Assembly (NCBI RefSeq): GCF_041468085.1
Contig: NZ_CP121017.1
Location: 3,967,501-4,031,500, forward strand
Length of the DNA stretch: 64,000 nt
Source: Tistrella mobilis
GTDB taxonomy: Bacteria; Pseudomonadota; Alphaproteobacteria; Tistrellales; Tistrellaceae
Direction: 5' to 3'
This document shows, piece by piece, positions 33,599-42,545 of the stretch (position 1 is the stretch's first letter; each line of letters begins with the position of its first letter). The translations under genes and the position numbers were made by a program. The notes below the pieces were generated by a model. It was not told where the DNA came from and did no database searches. It saw only the letters and a list, made by a program, of their open reading frames with translations.

Positions 33599-34501
33599 AT
33601 GTCATCCCTCCCCCTCGCCGCCACCTCTCGACAGGCCGTCGATGTCGTCCATGATCGCGCCGACCTGCGCGGCCGGGTGCTGCGCTGGCGCGCCCAGGGC
33701 GCCCGCATCGCCCTGGTGCCGACCATGGGCGCCCTGCATGACGGCCATCTGAGCCTGATCGACATCGCACGCGCCCGGGCCGACCGCGTGGTGGTCAGCA
33801 TCTTCGTCAACCCTACCCAGTTTGCCCCCGGGGAAGATTTCGACCGCTATCCCCGCGACGAGGCCGGTGATCTGGCCCGGCTGGCGGAGCGGGGCGTCGA
33901 CCTTGCCTGGATGCCGGCCGTCAGCGACATGTATCGCCCCGACGCCGCCACCACCGTCCATGTCGCCCGGCTGACCGAGGGGTTGTGCGGCCCCTGGCGC
34001 CCGGGCCATTTCGACGGCATGGCGACCGTGGTCGCCAAGCTGCTGATCGGCTGCGGCCCTGATGTGGCCGTGTTCGGCGAGAAGGACTGGCAGCAATTGC
34101 AGGTGATCCGCCGGATGGTGACGGATCTCGACATCCCGGTGGAGATCGTGGGCGCCCCCACCAGCCGCGAGCCCTCGGGCCTCGCCCGGTCGTCACGCAA
34201 TGTCTATCTCGACGCCCGCGAGCGCCCGGCCGCCGAAGCGTTGAACCGGGTCCTGCACGATACGGCCGCAGCAATTCTGGCAGCAGGCCCCGAGGATACC
34301 GGCGCGGTGAGTGACGCCCTCGCCCGCGGCCGTGCAGAGCTGGCCGATCTCGGTTATGGCCGGGTGGAATATCTGGATCTGGTCGACGCCGAAACCCTGG
34401 CCCCGCTGGACCGGGCACCGGCAGCGGACCGCCCGGGCCGGCTGCTGGTGGCCGCCCGGCTGGGCAACACCCGGCTGATCGACAACATCCCGGTCACATA
34501 G
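33599..34501 (+). CDS. panC: Pantothenate synthetase
   Basis: A 300-residue ATP-dependent ligase joining pantoate and beta-alanine in CoA synthesis. Signatures: LVPTMGALHDGHLSLI (HxGH nucleotide-binding site), IFVNPTQFAPGEDFDRYPR, GPWRPGHFDGMATVV, VFGEKDWQQLQVIRRMV and SREPSGLARSSRNVYLD (KMSKS-equivalent). The ATG at 33599 follows AGAGGAGA at a longer-than-usual spacing. Most homologues are 280-290 residues. panB is not in the window. Confidence 0.93.
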   Translation: MSSLPLAATSRQAVDVVHDRADLRGRVLRWRAQGARIALVPTMGALHDGHLSLIDIARARADRVVVSIFVNPTQFAPGEDFDRYPRDEAGDLARLAERGVDLAWMPAVSDMYRPDAATTVHVARLTEGLCGPWRPGHFDGMATVVAKLLIGCGPDVAVFGEKDWQQLQVIRRMVTDLDIPVEIVGAPTSREPSGLARSSRNVYLDARERPAAEALNRVLHDTAAAILAAGPEDTGAVSDALARGRAELADLGYGRVEYLDLVDAETLAPLDRAPAADRPGRLLVAARLGNTRLIDNIPVT

Positions 34502-34650
34502 ATAAAGTGATTAATACATAACAATTATCCGGCATTGTTGGTATCTTTTCCTTCTTATGACAACGGCGGTGCAATTACACTCGCGCTAGATCCGCTCACA
34601 GCAGGGATGAGTCGGAAACAAGAATAAGCCTCGCTAGCGGAGGTAAGCCC
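34502..34650 (+). promoter_or_regulatory. A/T-rich upstream region of the EAL-like gene
   Basis: About 150 bases of markedly lower GC content than the surroundings, ending with GGAGGT seven bases before the ATG at 34651. It probably carries the promoter for that gene. I see no clear -35/-10 pair with correct spacing and no terminator for panC. Confidence 0.35.
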
Positions 34651-36063
34651 ATGCGCGTCACAGGACTGTCTCAGATTGCCCTAAGGTTGAAACGCCTGCT
34701 TTCTTCTGAAGATTATTCTCAGGTTGAAGAAGCATCGTCACAGGCAGCGGATGAAGAGGCTCGGATATCGTCCCCATACGATGATAGAACATTTAATCTG
34801 GTCACGACGGAACTGGTGAAACTGGTCAAGCGGGGCGGCCCCGACATGGCCGCCCGAATCATGCGGTTCGACCTCGGCCCAATACGTGCAGAATTCGGAA
34901 CGGACTGGCCGGCACATGCCCGCAGGATCCGCGAAGGATGCCAGACCACCCTGCGGCGCTCTCTGGGAGACGGCGCGCTGATTATTTCGCACGGGCCGGA
35001 GGTGTTCCTGATCGTCGCCCCAGGACTGTCACCCGATGCCGCATGGCTCGCCCTGAGACGGGCAGCGGCCGATGCCACCAGGTTCGTCTTCGGTGACGGT
35101 GCCATCGCTCCGGCACCGGAACTGAGTCATCTGTCTCAGACCACGGACGGTTCTCTCACCTTCCGGCCGCTGCCATCAGCCGATCCCGCCGACGACCCGC
35201 AGCCGGCGGACAATGCCCCGCCCGGAATATCCGAAGCCCCCCGGCCCCGGATCGCCATGCGGTGGTGGACCACGACGGCGGATCGCGCCGTCCCTGATTT
35301 CGATGTGTTCGAGATCCCCGATCTGCCGGCCCTGAAGCCGGTGGTACGATACCTGCCGGTGGTCGCCCTCCGCAGTTCAACGATCGCCGCTGGCCTGCTG
35401 CGCATCGAGCACACCGATCCATTGGGTACGATGACGGATCATGGTCTTCTGGGACCGAACCCACCGGCACAACTTGTCGCCGAATATGACCACCGGCTCC
35501 TCAGTCGTGCTGCTCGTGATCTCGCCCTGCGGCTGCATCAGGCCATGAGCACCATCGTGGTCGCCCCCCTTCATTTCGACACCGTCGCTGCCGCCGGCCG
35601 GCGAAGCCTCTATGCAGCCCATCTGAGACAACTGCCGGCCGCCGTGCAGCGCGCCCTGATGATCAAGATCATCAATTGCCCGTCCGACGTCTCACCAGGA
35701 CTGCTGTCCGAGATCACCCTGGCCCTGCGAACCGGCGCGCGGGGCGTGATTGCCGCCATTCCCGTGAATACCATCGACGTCCAGCGCTTCGCCGACGCCG
35801 GCGTGGCGGGCATCTGCCAGAGTTTCGACCCGCGTCCGGCGGAAACGGCACTGGCAGCCATGTCTGCCAGAATCCAGCGCGCGCGCCTCACCCTTCAGGT
35901 CTCGGACGTGACCGACGGCAACCGTCTCGACGAGGCCCGCCGGATCAAGGCGCACACGGTCTGTGGTGAGGCCGTGGGACGGGGCGATGCAATCCCTCCA
36001 AGCCTTGGCATCCCCCATCACCTCCCCGAGCCGGGTCTCAGCCACACCATCCGCACGGCCTGA
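34651..36063 (+). CDS. Hypothetical protein with a degenerate EAL-like C-terminal region
   Basis: A 470-residue soluble protein. Residues about 65-145 have a weak cyclase-like alternation (DMAARIMRFDLGPIRAEFG, then GDGALIISHGPEVFLIVAPG) without a GGDEF motif. Residues about 215-440 resemble an EAL fold: a first strand VRYLPVVALRSSTIAAGLLRIEH, then GLLGPNPPAQLVAEYDHRLLSRAARDL and ISQ-like strands near IPVNTIDVQRFADAGVAGICQSF. The catalytic Glu and metal ligands are not preserved. If the relationship is right, it is an enzymatically inactive signalling or adaptor protein. The first 100 bases are A/T-rich and use rare codons for this genome. The relationship is tentative; it may be an unrelated family. 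Confidence 0.45.
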   Translation: MRVTGLSQIALRLKRLLSSEDYSQVEEASSQAADEEARISSPYDDRTFNLVTTELVKLVKRGGPDMAARIMRFDLGPIRAEFGTDWPAHARRIREGCQTTLRRSLGDGALIISHGPEVFLIVAPGLSPDAAWLALRRAAADATRFVFGDGAIAPAPELSHLSQTTDGSLTFRPLPSADPADDPQPADNAPPGISEAPRPRIAMRWWTTTADRAVPDFDVFEIPDLPALKPVVRYLPVVALRSSTIAAGLLRIEHTDPLGTMTDHGLLGPNPPAQLVAEYDHRLLSRAARDLALRLHQAMSTIVVAPLHFDTVAAAGRRSLYAAHLRQLPAAVQRALMIKIINCPSDVSPGLLSEITLALRTGARGVIAAIPVNTIDVQRFADAGVAGICQSFDPRPAETALAAMSARIQRARLTLQVSDVTDGNRLDEARRIKAHTVCGEAVGRGDAIPPSLGIPHHLPEPGLSHTIRTA

Positions 36064-36132
36064 ACCTGTCGGCCGGGACTTCCCGGCGTGAGCAATCGGT
36101 GTCGCGACTTGGCACCGGCTGCCACCCGGTCT

Positions 36133-36852
36133 ATGTCACGCCCCATGCGCCGCCTCTGTGTACATCCGCTGCCGCTCATCCTCGGCCTGGGGCTGGCCGG
36201 TGCCGGCCTCGCTCTGGCCGCCGGGCTGATCCGCATTCCGGATCGCTGGAACCCTTTCGCTCCGCCGGTCATCGCCGACGCCCCGAACCTGCTGACCGGC
36301 TGGAAGATCGCCCGGCTGAAGGACGCACCGGACCAGTGCCTGACGGTGCTTAAGACCGGGCCGCTGTCCTTCACGCCGGTGCCCGACCGGCAGACCGCCG
36401 AAACCTGCGGGTTCGAAAACGCCGTCCGCGTCGGTAACGCCGGAGATCCGCGCTTCTCGTCGGGTTTCACCGCCAGCTGTCCGCTGATGGTCGCCTGGTC
36501 GATCTTCGAGCGTCACGTTCTGCAACCCGCCGCCCGCCGCCATTTCGCGAGCCGGGTCACCCGGATCGATCATCTGGGCACCTATGCCTGCCGCCCGGTC
36601 CGGGGCGGCAGCACCCCCAGCCAGCATGCCACCGCCAATGCGATCGACATTGCCGGCATGGTGCTCGCCGACGGAACCCGCATCAGCCTGACGCACGACT
36701 GGTCGGGCGACGATGCGCGCAAGCGTGCCTTCCTGCGTGACCTGCGCGACGGCGCCTGCGAGGTCTTTCGCGGCGTGCTCGGCCCAGACTACAACGCGGC
36801 CCATCGCGACCACTTCCATCTGGACATGGGGCGCTGGACCATCTGCCGTTGA
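36133..36852 (+). CDS. Extensin-family (Extensin-like_C) envelope protein
   Basis: A 239-residue protein with an N-terminal membrane anchor (LPLILGLGLAGAGLALAAGLI). The body matches the bacterial extensin-like C-terminal domain: CGFENAVRV, FTASCPLMVAWSIFERHVLQPAARRHF, HLGTYACRPVRGGSTPSQHATANAIDIAGMVL and HRDHFHLDMGRW. The SxHATANAID and HRDHFHLD His/Asp residues resemble the metal site of D-Ala-D-Ala carboxypeptidase-like domains, suggesting cell-wall or polysaccharide hydrolysis, though this is not proven. The start could be the ATG at 36133 or 36145; neither has a good ribosome site. Confidence 0.82.
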   Translation: MSRPMRRLCVHPLPLILGLGLAGAGLALAAGLIRIPDRWNPFAPPVIADAPNLLTGWKIARLKDAPDQCLTVLKTGPLSFTPVPDRQTAETCGFENAVRVGNAGDPRFSSGFTASCPLMVAWSIFERHVLQPAARRHFASRVTRIDHLGTYACRPVRGGSTPSQHATANAIDIAGMVLADGTRISLTHDWSGDDARKRAFLRDLRDGACEVFRGVLGPDYNAAHRDHFHLDMGRWTICR

Positions 36853-36859
36853 CCGGCGC

Positions 36860-37408
36860 TCAGCTGCCGCCGTCGCCTTCGCCGATTGCCGCCATCACCC
36901 GCGCCAGAAGCGGCCGGTCCTCGGGCCGGGCCAGCGCCATCATGATGGTCGAGAAGTCGTCGGCATGTCCCGGCCCCGCCGCCCGGATCGCGGCCGAGAT
37001 CACCGCTTCCTGACAGGCGAAGGCGGCACGTTCCATCCGGACGCCGGCATCGGTGAGATACAGCCGCCGGCGCCGGCGGTCGCCGCGGTCGGTTTCCTGG
37101 CGCAACAGCCCGTCATCAAGCAGCCGGTTCAACACCCGCGCCACGCCCTGCGCCGTGATCCCCAGGATGTCCAGCAGCTCCCCCACCGTGATGCCCGGCA
37201 GCCGGGCCGCGAAATACAGCACCCGGTAATGAGCGCGGCCGAGCCCGTGCTCGCGCAGGAAGCTGTCGGCATCGCCGGTGAAACCACGATGGGCGAAAAA
37301 GAACAGCTGCGCGACCCGATGGGCGGCGGCGGTCGTATCCGACAGGTCACCGAGGGGCGCGCGCTCGGGCAGGTCCGGTCTGAACGGGTCTCGCGGGATG
37401 TCTGACAT
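36860..37408 (-). CDS. MarR family transcriptional regulator
   Basis: A 182-residue protein with a MarR winged helix: RAHYRVLYFAARLPGITVGELLDILGITAQGVARVLNRLLDDGLL (recognition helix), then the wing RGDRRRRRLYLT. It starts at the ATG at 37408. It is divergent from a substrate-binding protein and a CoA-ligase gene. That arrangement is known for MarR regulators of aromatic-acid catabolism such as CouR/HcaR, which respond to aryl-CoA thioesters. The near-perfect palindrome at 37491-37505 is the probable operator for both directions. The effector is an inference. Confidence 0.84.
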   Translation of the reverse strand: MSDIPRDPFRPDLPERAPLGDLSDTTAAAHRVAQLFFFAHRGFTGDADSFLREHGLGRAHYRVLYFAARLPGITVGELLDILGITAQGVARVLNRLLDDGLLRQETDRGDRRRRRLYLTDAGVRMERAAFACQEAVISAAIRAAGPGHADDFSTIMMALARPEDRPLLARVMAAIGEGDGGS

Positions 37409-37490
37409 CGGGGCTCCGGCTGGGGGCTTTGAAACATCCTGCGTCCCGCCGGGTGCCGGGGTCAAGCGACCCATGTTTCAATCCTAATAG

Positions 37491-37505
37491 CACAATATTA
37501 TTGTG
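37491..37505. promoter_or_regulatory. Palindromic MarR operator candidate
   Basis: CACAATATTATTGTG is a perfect 7+7 palindrome around one central base, in the only A/T-rich part of the 189-base gap between marR and the binding-protein gene. A second, shorter palindrome ATCAGCTGAT is at 37514-37523, flanked by ACTAT/ATAGT. Spacing and size suit MarR dimers; occupancy would block both divergent promoters. Confidence 0.6.
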
Positions 37506-37597
37506 TTACTATGATCAGCTGATAGTCTCTCATCCCAGAACCGACTGATGCGGCGCGCAAGACCGCATGCGTCACCGACCCCGGGAGGATCCCAAGG

Positions 37598-38827
37598 ATG
37601 ATCGCGCTCAAGACCCCGCTGACCCGCCTGATGGCTGCGGCCCTGCTGGCCGGTACCGCCGGCCTCGCCCTCACCGCCCCGGCCATGGCCGGTGCCGATG
37701 GTGCCGTGAAGATCGGCATCCTCAACGACCGCTCCGGCCCCTATTCCGACGCCACCGGTGAAGGCGCCGTGGTCGCGGCCCGCATGGCGGTGGAAGATTT
37801 CGGCGGCAAGGCGTTGGGCAAGCCGGTCGAGGTCGTCTCGGCCGATCACCAGAACAAGGCCGACATCGGCTCGTCGACCGTGAACCGCTGGCTGGATGTC
37901 GAGGGTGTCGACGCCATCTTCGACGTGCCGAATTCGGGCGTGCTGCTGGCGCTGCAGGAAATCGTCCGCAACAAGGACGGCATCCTGGTCTCCTCGGGCG
38001 GCGGCGTGTCGAAGTTCACCGGCGACGCCTGCTCTCCCTACGGCTTCCAGTGGAGCTATGACACCTATTCGGTCGCCAACGCGCTGGGCCGTGCCACGGT
38101 CGCGGAAGGCGGCGACAACTGGTTCCTGGTTCAGGTCGACTATGCCTTCGGCGAGGCCCTGGCCGGCGATCTGACCAAGGCGATCACCGAGGCCGGCGGC
38201 AAGATCGCAGGCTCGGTCAAGCATCCGCTGAACACGCCCGACTTCTCGTCCTATCTGCTGCAGGCCCAGGGCTCGGGCGCCAACACCGTGGCGCTGATCA
38301 ATGCCGGCGGCGACACGGTCAACGCGCTCAAGCAGGCGAAGGAATTCGGCCTCGCCGACTCGGGCCAGAAGATGGTCGCCATGCTGTTCTTCAATACCGA
38401 CGTGCTGGCGATCGGCGCCGACGACCTCAAGGGCCTGACCGCGATCAACGGCTATGAGGCGAGCCTGAATGCCGAAACCCAGGCCTTCGGCGAGCGCTTC
38501 GCGAAGCTGCACGGCACCTGGCCGACCTCGCTGCAGATCGGTGTCTATTCGGCGGTGAACCACTATCTGAAGGCGGTCGAAGCTGCCGGCACCGATGCCC
38601 GCGATCAGGTCGCGGCCAGGATGCGCGACATGCCGGTCGAGGATCTGTTCGTGAAGGGCGGCAAGGTCCGCGCCGACGGGCTGATGATCCACGACATGCT
38701 GCTGACCGAGGTGAAGCCGTCGTCGGAGTCGAAGGCCCGCGGCGACGTGTTCAAGGTGGTTCGCGCCATTCCGGGCGACGAGGCCTTCCGCCCCCTCGAC
38801 AAGGGCGGCTGCCCTCTGGTCAAGTGA
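37598..38827 (+). CDS. Branched-chain-amino-acid-type ABC substrate-binding protein (orphan)
   Basis: A 409-residue periplasmic binding protein with a signal peptide (MAAALLAGTAGLALTAPAMAGAD). Type I Peripla_BP_6 landmarks are VKIGILNDRSGPYSDATGEG, ADHQNKADIGSSTVNRWLD, GVDAIFDVPNSGVLLALQEI and GVYSAVNHYLKAVEAAG. The C-terminus, PGDEAFRPLDKGGCPLV, recurs in the paralogue at 44.4 kb. No permease or ATPase gene is adjacent, so it must work with a transporter encoded elsewhere. Its partner is the acid-CoA ligase 58 bases downstream, so the ligand may be an aromatic or short-chain carboxylate; this is inferred from context. Confidence 0.82.
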   Translation: MIALKTPLTRLMAAALLAGTAGLALTAPAMAGADGAVKIGILNDRSGPYSDATGEGAVVAARMAVEDFGGKALGKPVEVVSADHQNKADIGSSTVNRWLDVEGVDAIFDVPNSGVLLALQEIVRNKDGILVSSGGGVSKFTGDACSPYGFQWSYDTYSVANALGRATVAEGGDNWFLVQVDYAFGEALAGDLTKAITEAGGKIAGSVKHPLNTPDFSSYLLQAQGSGANTVALINAGGDTVNALKQAKEFGLADSGQKMVAMLFFNTDVLAIGADDLKGLTAINGYEASLNAETQAFGERFAKLHGTWPTSLQIGVYSAVNHYLKAVEAAGTDARDQVAARMRDMPVEDLFVKGGKVRADGLMIHDMLLTEVKPSSESKARGDVFKVVRAIPGDEAFRPLDKGGCPLVK

Positions 38828-38885
38828 TCCCGGTTCCGCAGCAGGAACCAGGCCCACAATAAGAAACCGGGAAGGAACCGCCCCC

Positions 38886-40451
38886 ATGCGCATCATCGAT
38901 TTTTTCGATCGGGGGGCGGCCATCGCTCCCGATCGTGAGGCCCTGGTTTCGGCGGGGCACAGCCTCACCTATGCCGAAGCCCGGGACCTCACCCGCCGGA
39001 TCGCCGCCGCCCTCGCTGCCCGGGCGGGCGGCGATCCGGCAGCGGTCGGCACCGTCGCGGTCTGGAGCCCCAATCATGCGCTCGCCTTCGCCTGTCTGCT
39101 CGGCGGCGTTCGTGCGGGCGGGGTCTGGGCACCGATCAATGCCCGCGGCCATGCCGACGACAATATCGACTTCCTCGGCACCGCCGACTGCCGGACGCTG
39201 TTCATCCATTCGAGCTTCGCCGGATACCTGCCGCGGATCCGCGAGACGGTCCCGACGCTGGAAGACGTGATCTGCATCGACGGCCCGCTTGAGGGTGCCC
39301 TCTCACTCGATGATCTGCTGGCCCGGGCGGAGGGGTTGCCGGTCCCGGATCTGCGCCCCGATCCGAACCGCCTGGCCGCCCTTTTCCCCACCGGCGGCAC
39401 CACCGGCCGCTCCAAGGCCGTGCGGCTGACCGAGGGGGTGTGGACGGCCCTGATCGCGATCACCCACACCGCCATGCCGCCGGTCGAGCGTCCGGTCTAT
39501 CTGGTCGCAGCCCCGATGACCCATGCCGCCGGCGCCATGGCCTTCCCCGCCCTTGCCGCCGGTGCCCGGGTGGTGATCATCGAGCGCGCCGATCCGCTGG
39601 AGGTGATGGAGGCGATCGATCGCGAGAAGGTTACCGATCTCTTCCTGCCGCCGACCGTGATCTACGGCATGCTCGGCCATCCGCGACTGCGCGATTTCGA
39701 CTACAGCTCCCTCCGCCACTTCATCTATGCCGCCTCGCCCATGGCGCCCGACAAACTCGCCGAGGCGATCAGGGTCTTCGGCCCGGTGATGGCCCAGACC
39801 TATGGCCAGGCCGAAGCACCGATGCTCTGCACCTTCCTGTCACCCGCCGACCATGCGGCGGCGGCAGCCGATCCCGCCCTCGTCCATCGCCTCGCCTCCT
39901 GCGGACGTCCGACCCTGCTGACCCGGGTCGAGATCATGGATGACGACGGCAATATCGTGCCCAGGGGCGAGCGCGGTGAGATCGTGGTCCGCGGTGATCT
40001 GGTCATGGCCGGCTATCACAAGCGTCCCGAGGCGACGGAGGAGGTCAGCCAGTTCGGCTGGCACCATACCGGCGATGTCGGCTGGATGGATGCGGACGGC
40101 TTCGTCTACATCGTCGACCGCAAGAAGGACATGATCATCACCGGCGGCTTCAACGTCTATTCGGCCGAGGTGGAGAACGTGATCCAGGGCCATGCCGCGG
40201 TGCAAAACTGCGTGGTGATCGGTGTTCCCGACCCGAAATGGGGCGAGGCGGTGACCGCAGTGGTCGAGCCCGTTCCCGGCGCCGCAGTGACGGCGGAAGA
40301 GCTGATCGCCCTCTGCCGGTCGAAGCTCGGCCCGGTCAAGACGCCAAAATCGGTGCTGTTCGAAGACGCGCTGCCGCGCAGCCCGGTGGGCAAGATCCTG
40401 AAACGGGCGGTCCGCGACCGCTTCTGGAGCGGGCGCGACCGGCTGGTCTGA
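38886..40451 (+). CDS. Acid-CoA ligase / AMP-binding acyl-CoA synthetase
   Basis: A 521-residue ANL ligase. Motifs: ALFPTGGTTGRSKAVRLT (P-loop), AQTYGQAEAPMLCTFL (A5), GWHHTGDVGWMDADGFVYIVDRKKDMIITGGFNVY (A7/A8) and the catalytic Lys in SPVGKILKR. It makes an acyl-CoA from a carboxylate, ATP and CoA. The regulator and binding-protein neighbours suggest an imported aromatic (phenylpropanoid or benzoate-like) or medium-chain acid. No hydratase/lyase or ring-cleavage genes follow, so downstream metabolism is elsewhere. GGAAGG lies 9-14 bases upstream of the ATG. Confidence 0.86.
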   Translation: MRIIDFFDRGAAIAPDREALVSAGHSLTYAEARDLTRRIAAALAARAGGDPAAVGTVAVWSPNHALAFACLLGGVRAGGVWAPINARGHADDNIDFLGTADCRTLFIHSSFAGYLPRIRETVPTLEDVICIDGPLEGALSLDDLLARAEGLPVPDLRPDPNRLAALFPTGGTTGRSKAVRLTEGVWTALIAITHTAMPPVERPVYLVAAPMTHAAGAMAFPALAAGARVVIIERADPLEVMEAIDREKVTDLFLPPTVIYGMLGHPRLRDFDYSSLRHFIYAASPMAPDKLAEAIRVFGPVMAQTYGQAEAPMLCTFLSPADHAAAAADPALVHRLASCGRPTLLTRVEIMDDDGNIVPRGERGEIVVRGDLVMAGYHKRPEATEEVSQFGWHHTGDVGWMDADGFVYIVDRKKDMIITGGFNVYSAEVENVIQGHAAVQNCVVIGVPDPKWGEAVTAVVEPVPGAAVTAEELIALCRSKLGPVKTPKSVLFEDALPRSPVGKILKRAVRDRFWSGRDRLV

Positions 40452-40455
40452 CCAT

Positions 40456-41883
40456 CTAGCGGCGGCGCCGGCCGGTCTCTTCCGCCCGGGGCAGCGTCAC
40501 CCAGGCGGCGAGACCGCCCAGCCCGTCGCTTGCCGTCAGCACCAGCGTGCCGCCATAGATCTCGACCACATCCGAGACGATGGAGAGCCCCAGCCCCGAT
40601 CCGGGCACCCGCTCATCCAGCCGCCGCCCGCGCTGAAGGGCGGCGGTGGCCTGATCGGGGGTCAGCCCCGGGCCGTCATCCTCGATCGCGACCAGAACCA
40701 TGCCGTCGCCGATCGCCGCACCACTCACCCGGACGCGGCCGGCAGCCCATTTGCAGGCGTTCTCCATCAGATTGCCCAGGATTTCCTCCAGATCCTGACG
40801 CTCACCGCGGAAATCGAGATCCGGCGCCAGATCGACCGCAATGGTGACGGACGGGGCGCGGCGGGCGAACATCCGCTCCAGACTGCGGGCAATGTCCGCA
40901 GCCACCGGGGCGATCGGCGTCCGTGCTCCGATCACCGCGGCATTGGCGGCGGCGGAGGCGCGGGTCAGATGCCGCTCGACGATCAGCCGCATGGCATCGA
41001 TCTGCCGGCGCGCCGCCGCACGCCGCTCCTCCGGCAGATCGGCGATATCGGCCGAAAGCAGGGTCAGCGGGGTCTTGAGCCCATGGGCGAGATTGCCGGC
41101 CTGGGCGCGGGCCCGACGCACCACCTCGGCATCATGGTCGAGCACGCCGTTCATCGCCCGGACCAGGGGAAGCACCTCGCGCGGGCGCTGTTCATCGAGC
41201 CGGGCGGCCCGGCCGGCACGGATCGCATCCAGATCGCCCGAGAGCCGCCGGAGCGGCGCCAGCCCCCAGCGCAGTTGAACCAGCGTCAGCAGCGTCGCGA
41301 CCAGCACCAGCCCGCCCAGCATCAGGATCAGCAACCGGTCGAAGCGCCGGGTCTCCAGTCCGATTTCGGCCGCATCGGCGGCCACCGCAACCACTAGCGG
41401 GCCATTGTGATCAGGCAGGGTGATGGTCCGGGCCACCAGACGCAGCGGCACACCCTCGGTGGGGCCGTCGACGATCTGGCGCACCGCCACCGGGCCCGAA
41501 CCCGGTGTGCCGGCGACGTCGAGTGTCTGATCCCAGAGCGAGCGCGAGGCGAGCACCACCTCGTCGGTCATGCCCTCCTGGCCGACATCCTCGACCTGCC
41601 AGTACCAGCCCGAGAAGATCTGATCGAAGCGCGGATCGCCGAGCCCGCGGTCGAGGCCGATGCTGCCGTCACGGCCCACCCTGAGCGCGGCGACCAGCGC
41701 CCGGTGCAGGGCTTCCAGCCGCTGATCGAACGCCGCCTCGACCGAGCGATGGAAGGCATGGGAGAGCGCAAATCCGCCGGCGGTGACGGCGATGAGCGTC
41801 GAGACCAGGGCCGCCGCAGCCAGGCGGAGCGCGATTGAGCCGGCGCGACGGGGCGGGGGCGCGAAGGCCGGATCCTCGCTCAA
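40456..41883 (-). CDS. Sensor histidine kinase
   Basis: A 475-residue PhoQ-like membrane kinase. First transmembrane segment about 22-45; periplasmic sensor region about 46-180 containing DPRFDQIFSGWYWQVEDVG; second transmembrane segment about 184-203; HAMP-like linker (WGLAPLRRLSGDLDAIRAGRAARL). His267 in NLAHGLKTPLTLL is the phosphorylation site. The catalytic domain has N and G boxes (LMENACKWA, EDDGPGLTPDQ, GSGLGLSIVSDVV). Such kinases in alphaproteobacteria sense periplasmic signals, often together with PepSY proteins. The start codon overlaps the response-regulator stop (ATGA). Confidence 0.88.
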   Translation of the reverse strand: MSEDPAFAPPPRRAGSIALRLAAAALVSTLIAVTAGGFALSHAFHRSVEAAFDQRLEALHRALVAALRVGRDGSIGLDRGLGDPRFDQIFSGWYWQVEDVGQEGMTDEVVLASRSLWDQTLDVAGTPGSGPVAVRQIVDGPTEGVPLRLVARTITLPDHNGPLVVAVAADAAEIGLETRRFDRLLILMLGGLVLVATLLTLVQLRWGLAPLRRLSGDLDAIRAGRAARLDEQRPREVLPLVRAMNGVLDHDAEVVRRARAQAGNLAHGLKTPLTLLSADIADLPEERRAAARRQIDAMRLIVERHLTRASAAANAAVIGARTPIAPVAADIARSLERMFARRAPSVTIAVDLAPDLDFRGERQDLEEILGNLMENACKWAAGRVRVSGAAIGDGMVLVAIEDDGPGLTPDQATAALQRGRRLDERVPGSGLGLSIVSDVVEIYGGTLVLTASDGLGGLAAWVTLPRAEETGRRRR

Positions 41884-42545
41884 CTGGCGCCCGCCTCCAG
41901 CACCCAGCCACGCCCGCGCACGGTACGGATCAGCGGCTGGTCGAGCTTGCGGCGGATGCGGGCCAGCAGCACGTCGACGACATTGGAATCCGGGTCGGCA
42001 TCGCGTTCATAGACATGCTCGACGATTTCGCTCCGGCCGACCACCCGGCCCTGATTGTGCATCAGATAGGCAAGCAACCGGTATTCCTGGGCCGTGAGAT
42101 CCAGCCCGGCACCGTCGATCCGGAATCGACCGGCACGGGTATCGAGCACCAGCGGTCCGCAACGCAGATCCGCCGCGGCATGGCCGGAAGCCCGGCGGAT
42201 CAGGGCATGAAGGCGCAGCACCACCTCGCCCATCTCGAAGGGCTTGGTCATGTAGTCATCGGCACCGGCATGGAAGCCGGCCTGTTTTTCCGACCAGCGG
42301 CCGCGCGCCGTCAGGATCAGCACCGGCATGTCCAGCCCGTCCTCTCGCCAGCGCTGCAGCACGCTGACCCCATTCATGCCCGGCAGGCCCAGATCCAGCA
42401 CCACCGCATCATAGGTTTCGGTCTGGCCCAGATATTCGGCGAGCGTCCCATCGACCGCGATGTCGACCGTGAAACCCGCCTCGACCAGCACCTTCTTCAG
42501 CCGGTCGGCAAGTTCGGCGTCGTCTTCGGCGAGCAGAATTCTCAT
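41880..42545 (-). CDS. OmpR/PhoB family response regulator
   Basis: A 221-residue regulator. The receiver domain (1-120) has MRILLAEDDAELADRL with the acidic pair, the phospho-acceptor Asp in DAVVLDLGLPGMNG and the conserved Lys in DYMTKPFEMGE. The C-terminal winged helix carries LTAQEYRLLAYLMHNQGRVVGRSEIVEHVYERDADPDSNVVDVLLARIRRKLD. It overlaps the kinase start and the PepSY gene by four bases each, forming a three-gene unit transcribed PepSY-regulator-kinase. Targets may include the divergent OB-fold gene at 43.0 kb. Confidence 0.9.
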   Translation of the reverse strand: MRILLAEDDAELADRLKKVLVEAGFTVDIAVDGTLAEYLGQTETYDAVVLDLGLPGMNGVSVLQRWREDGLDMPVLILTARGRWSEKQAGFHAGADDYMTKPFEMGEVVLRLHALIRRASGHAAADLRCGPLVLDTRAGRFRIDGAGLDLTAQEYRLLAYLMHNQGRVVGRSEIVEHVYERDADPDSNVVDVLLARIRRKLDQPLIRTVRGRGWVLEAGAS

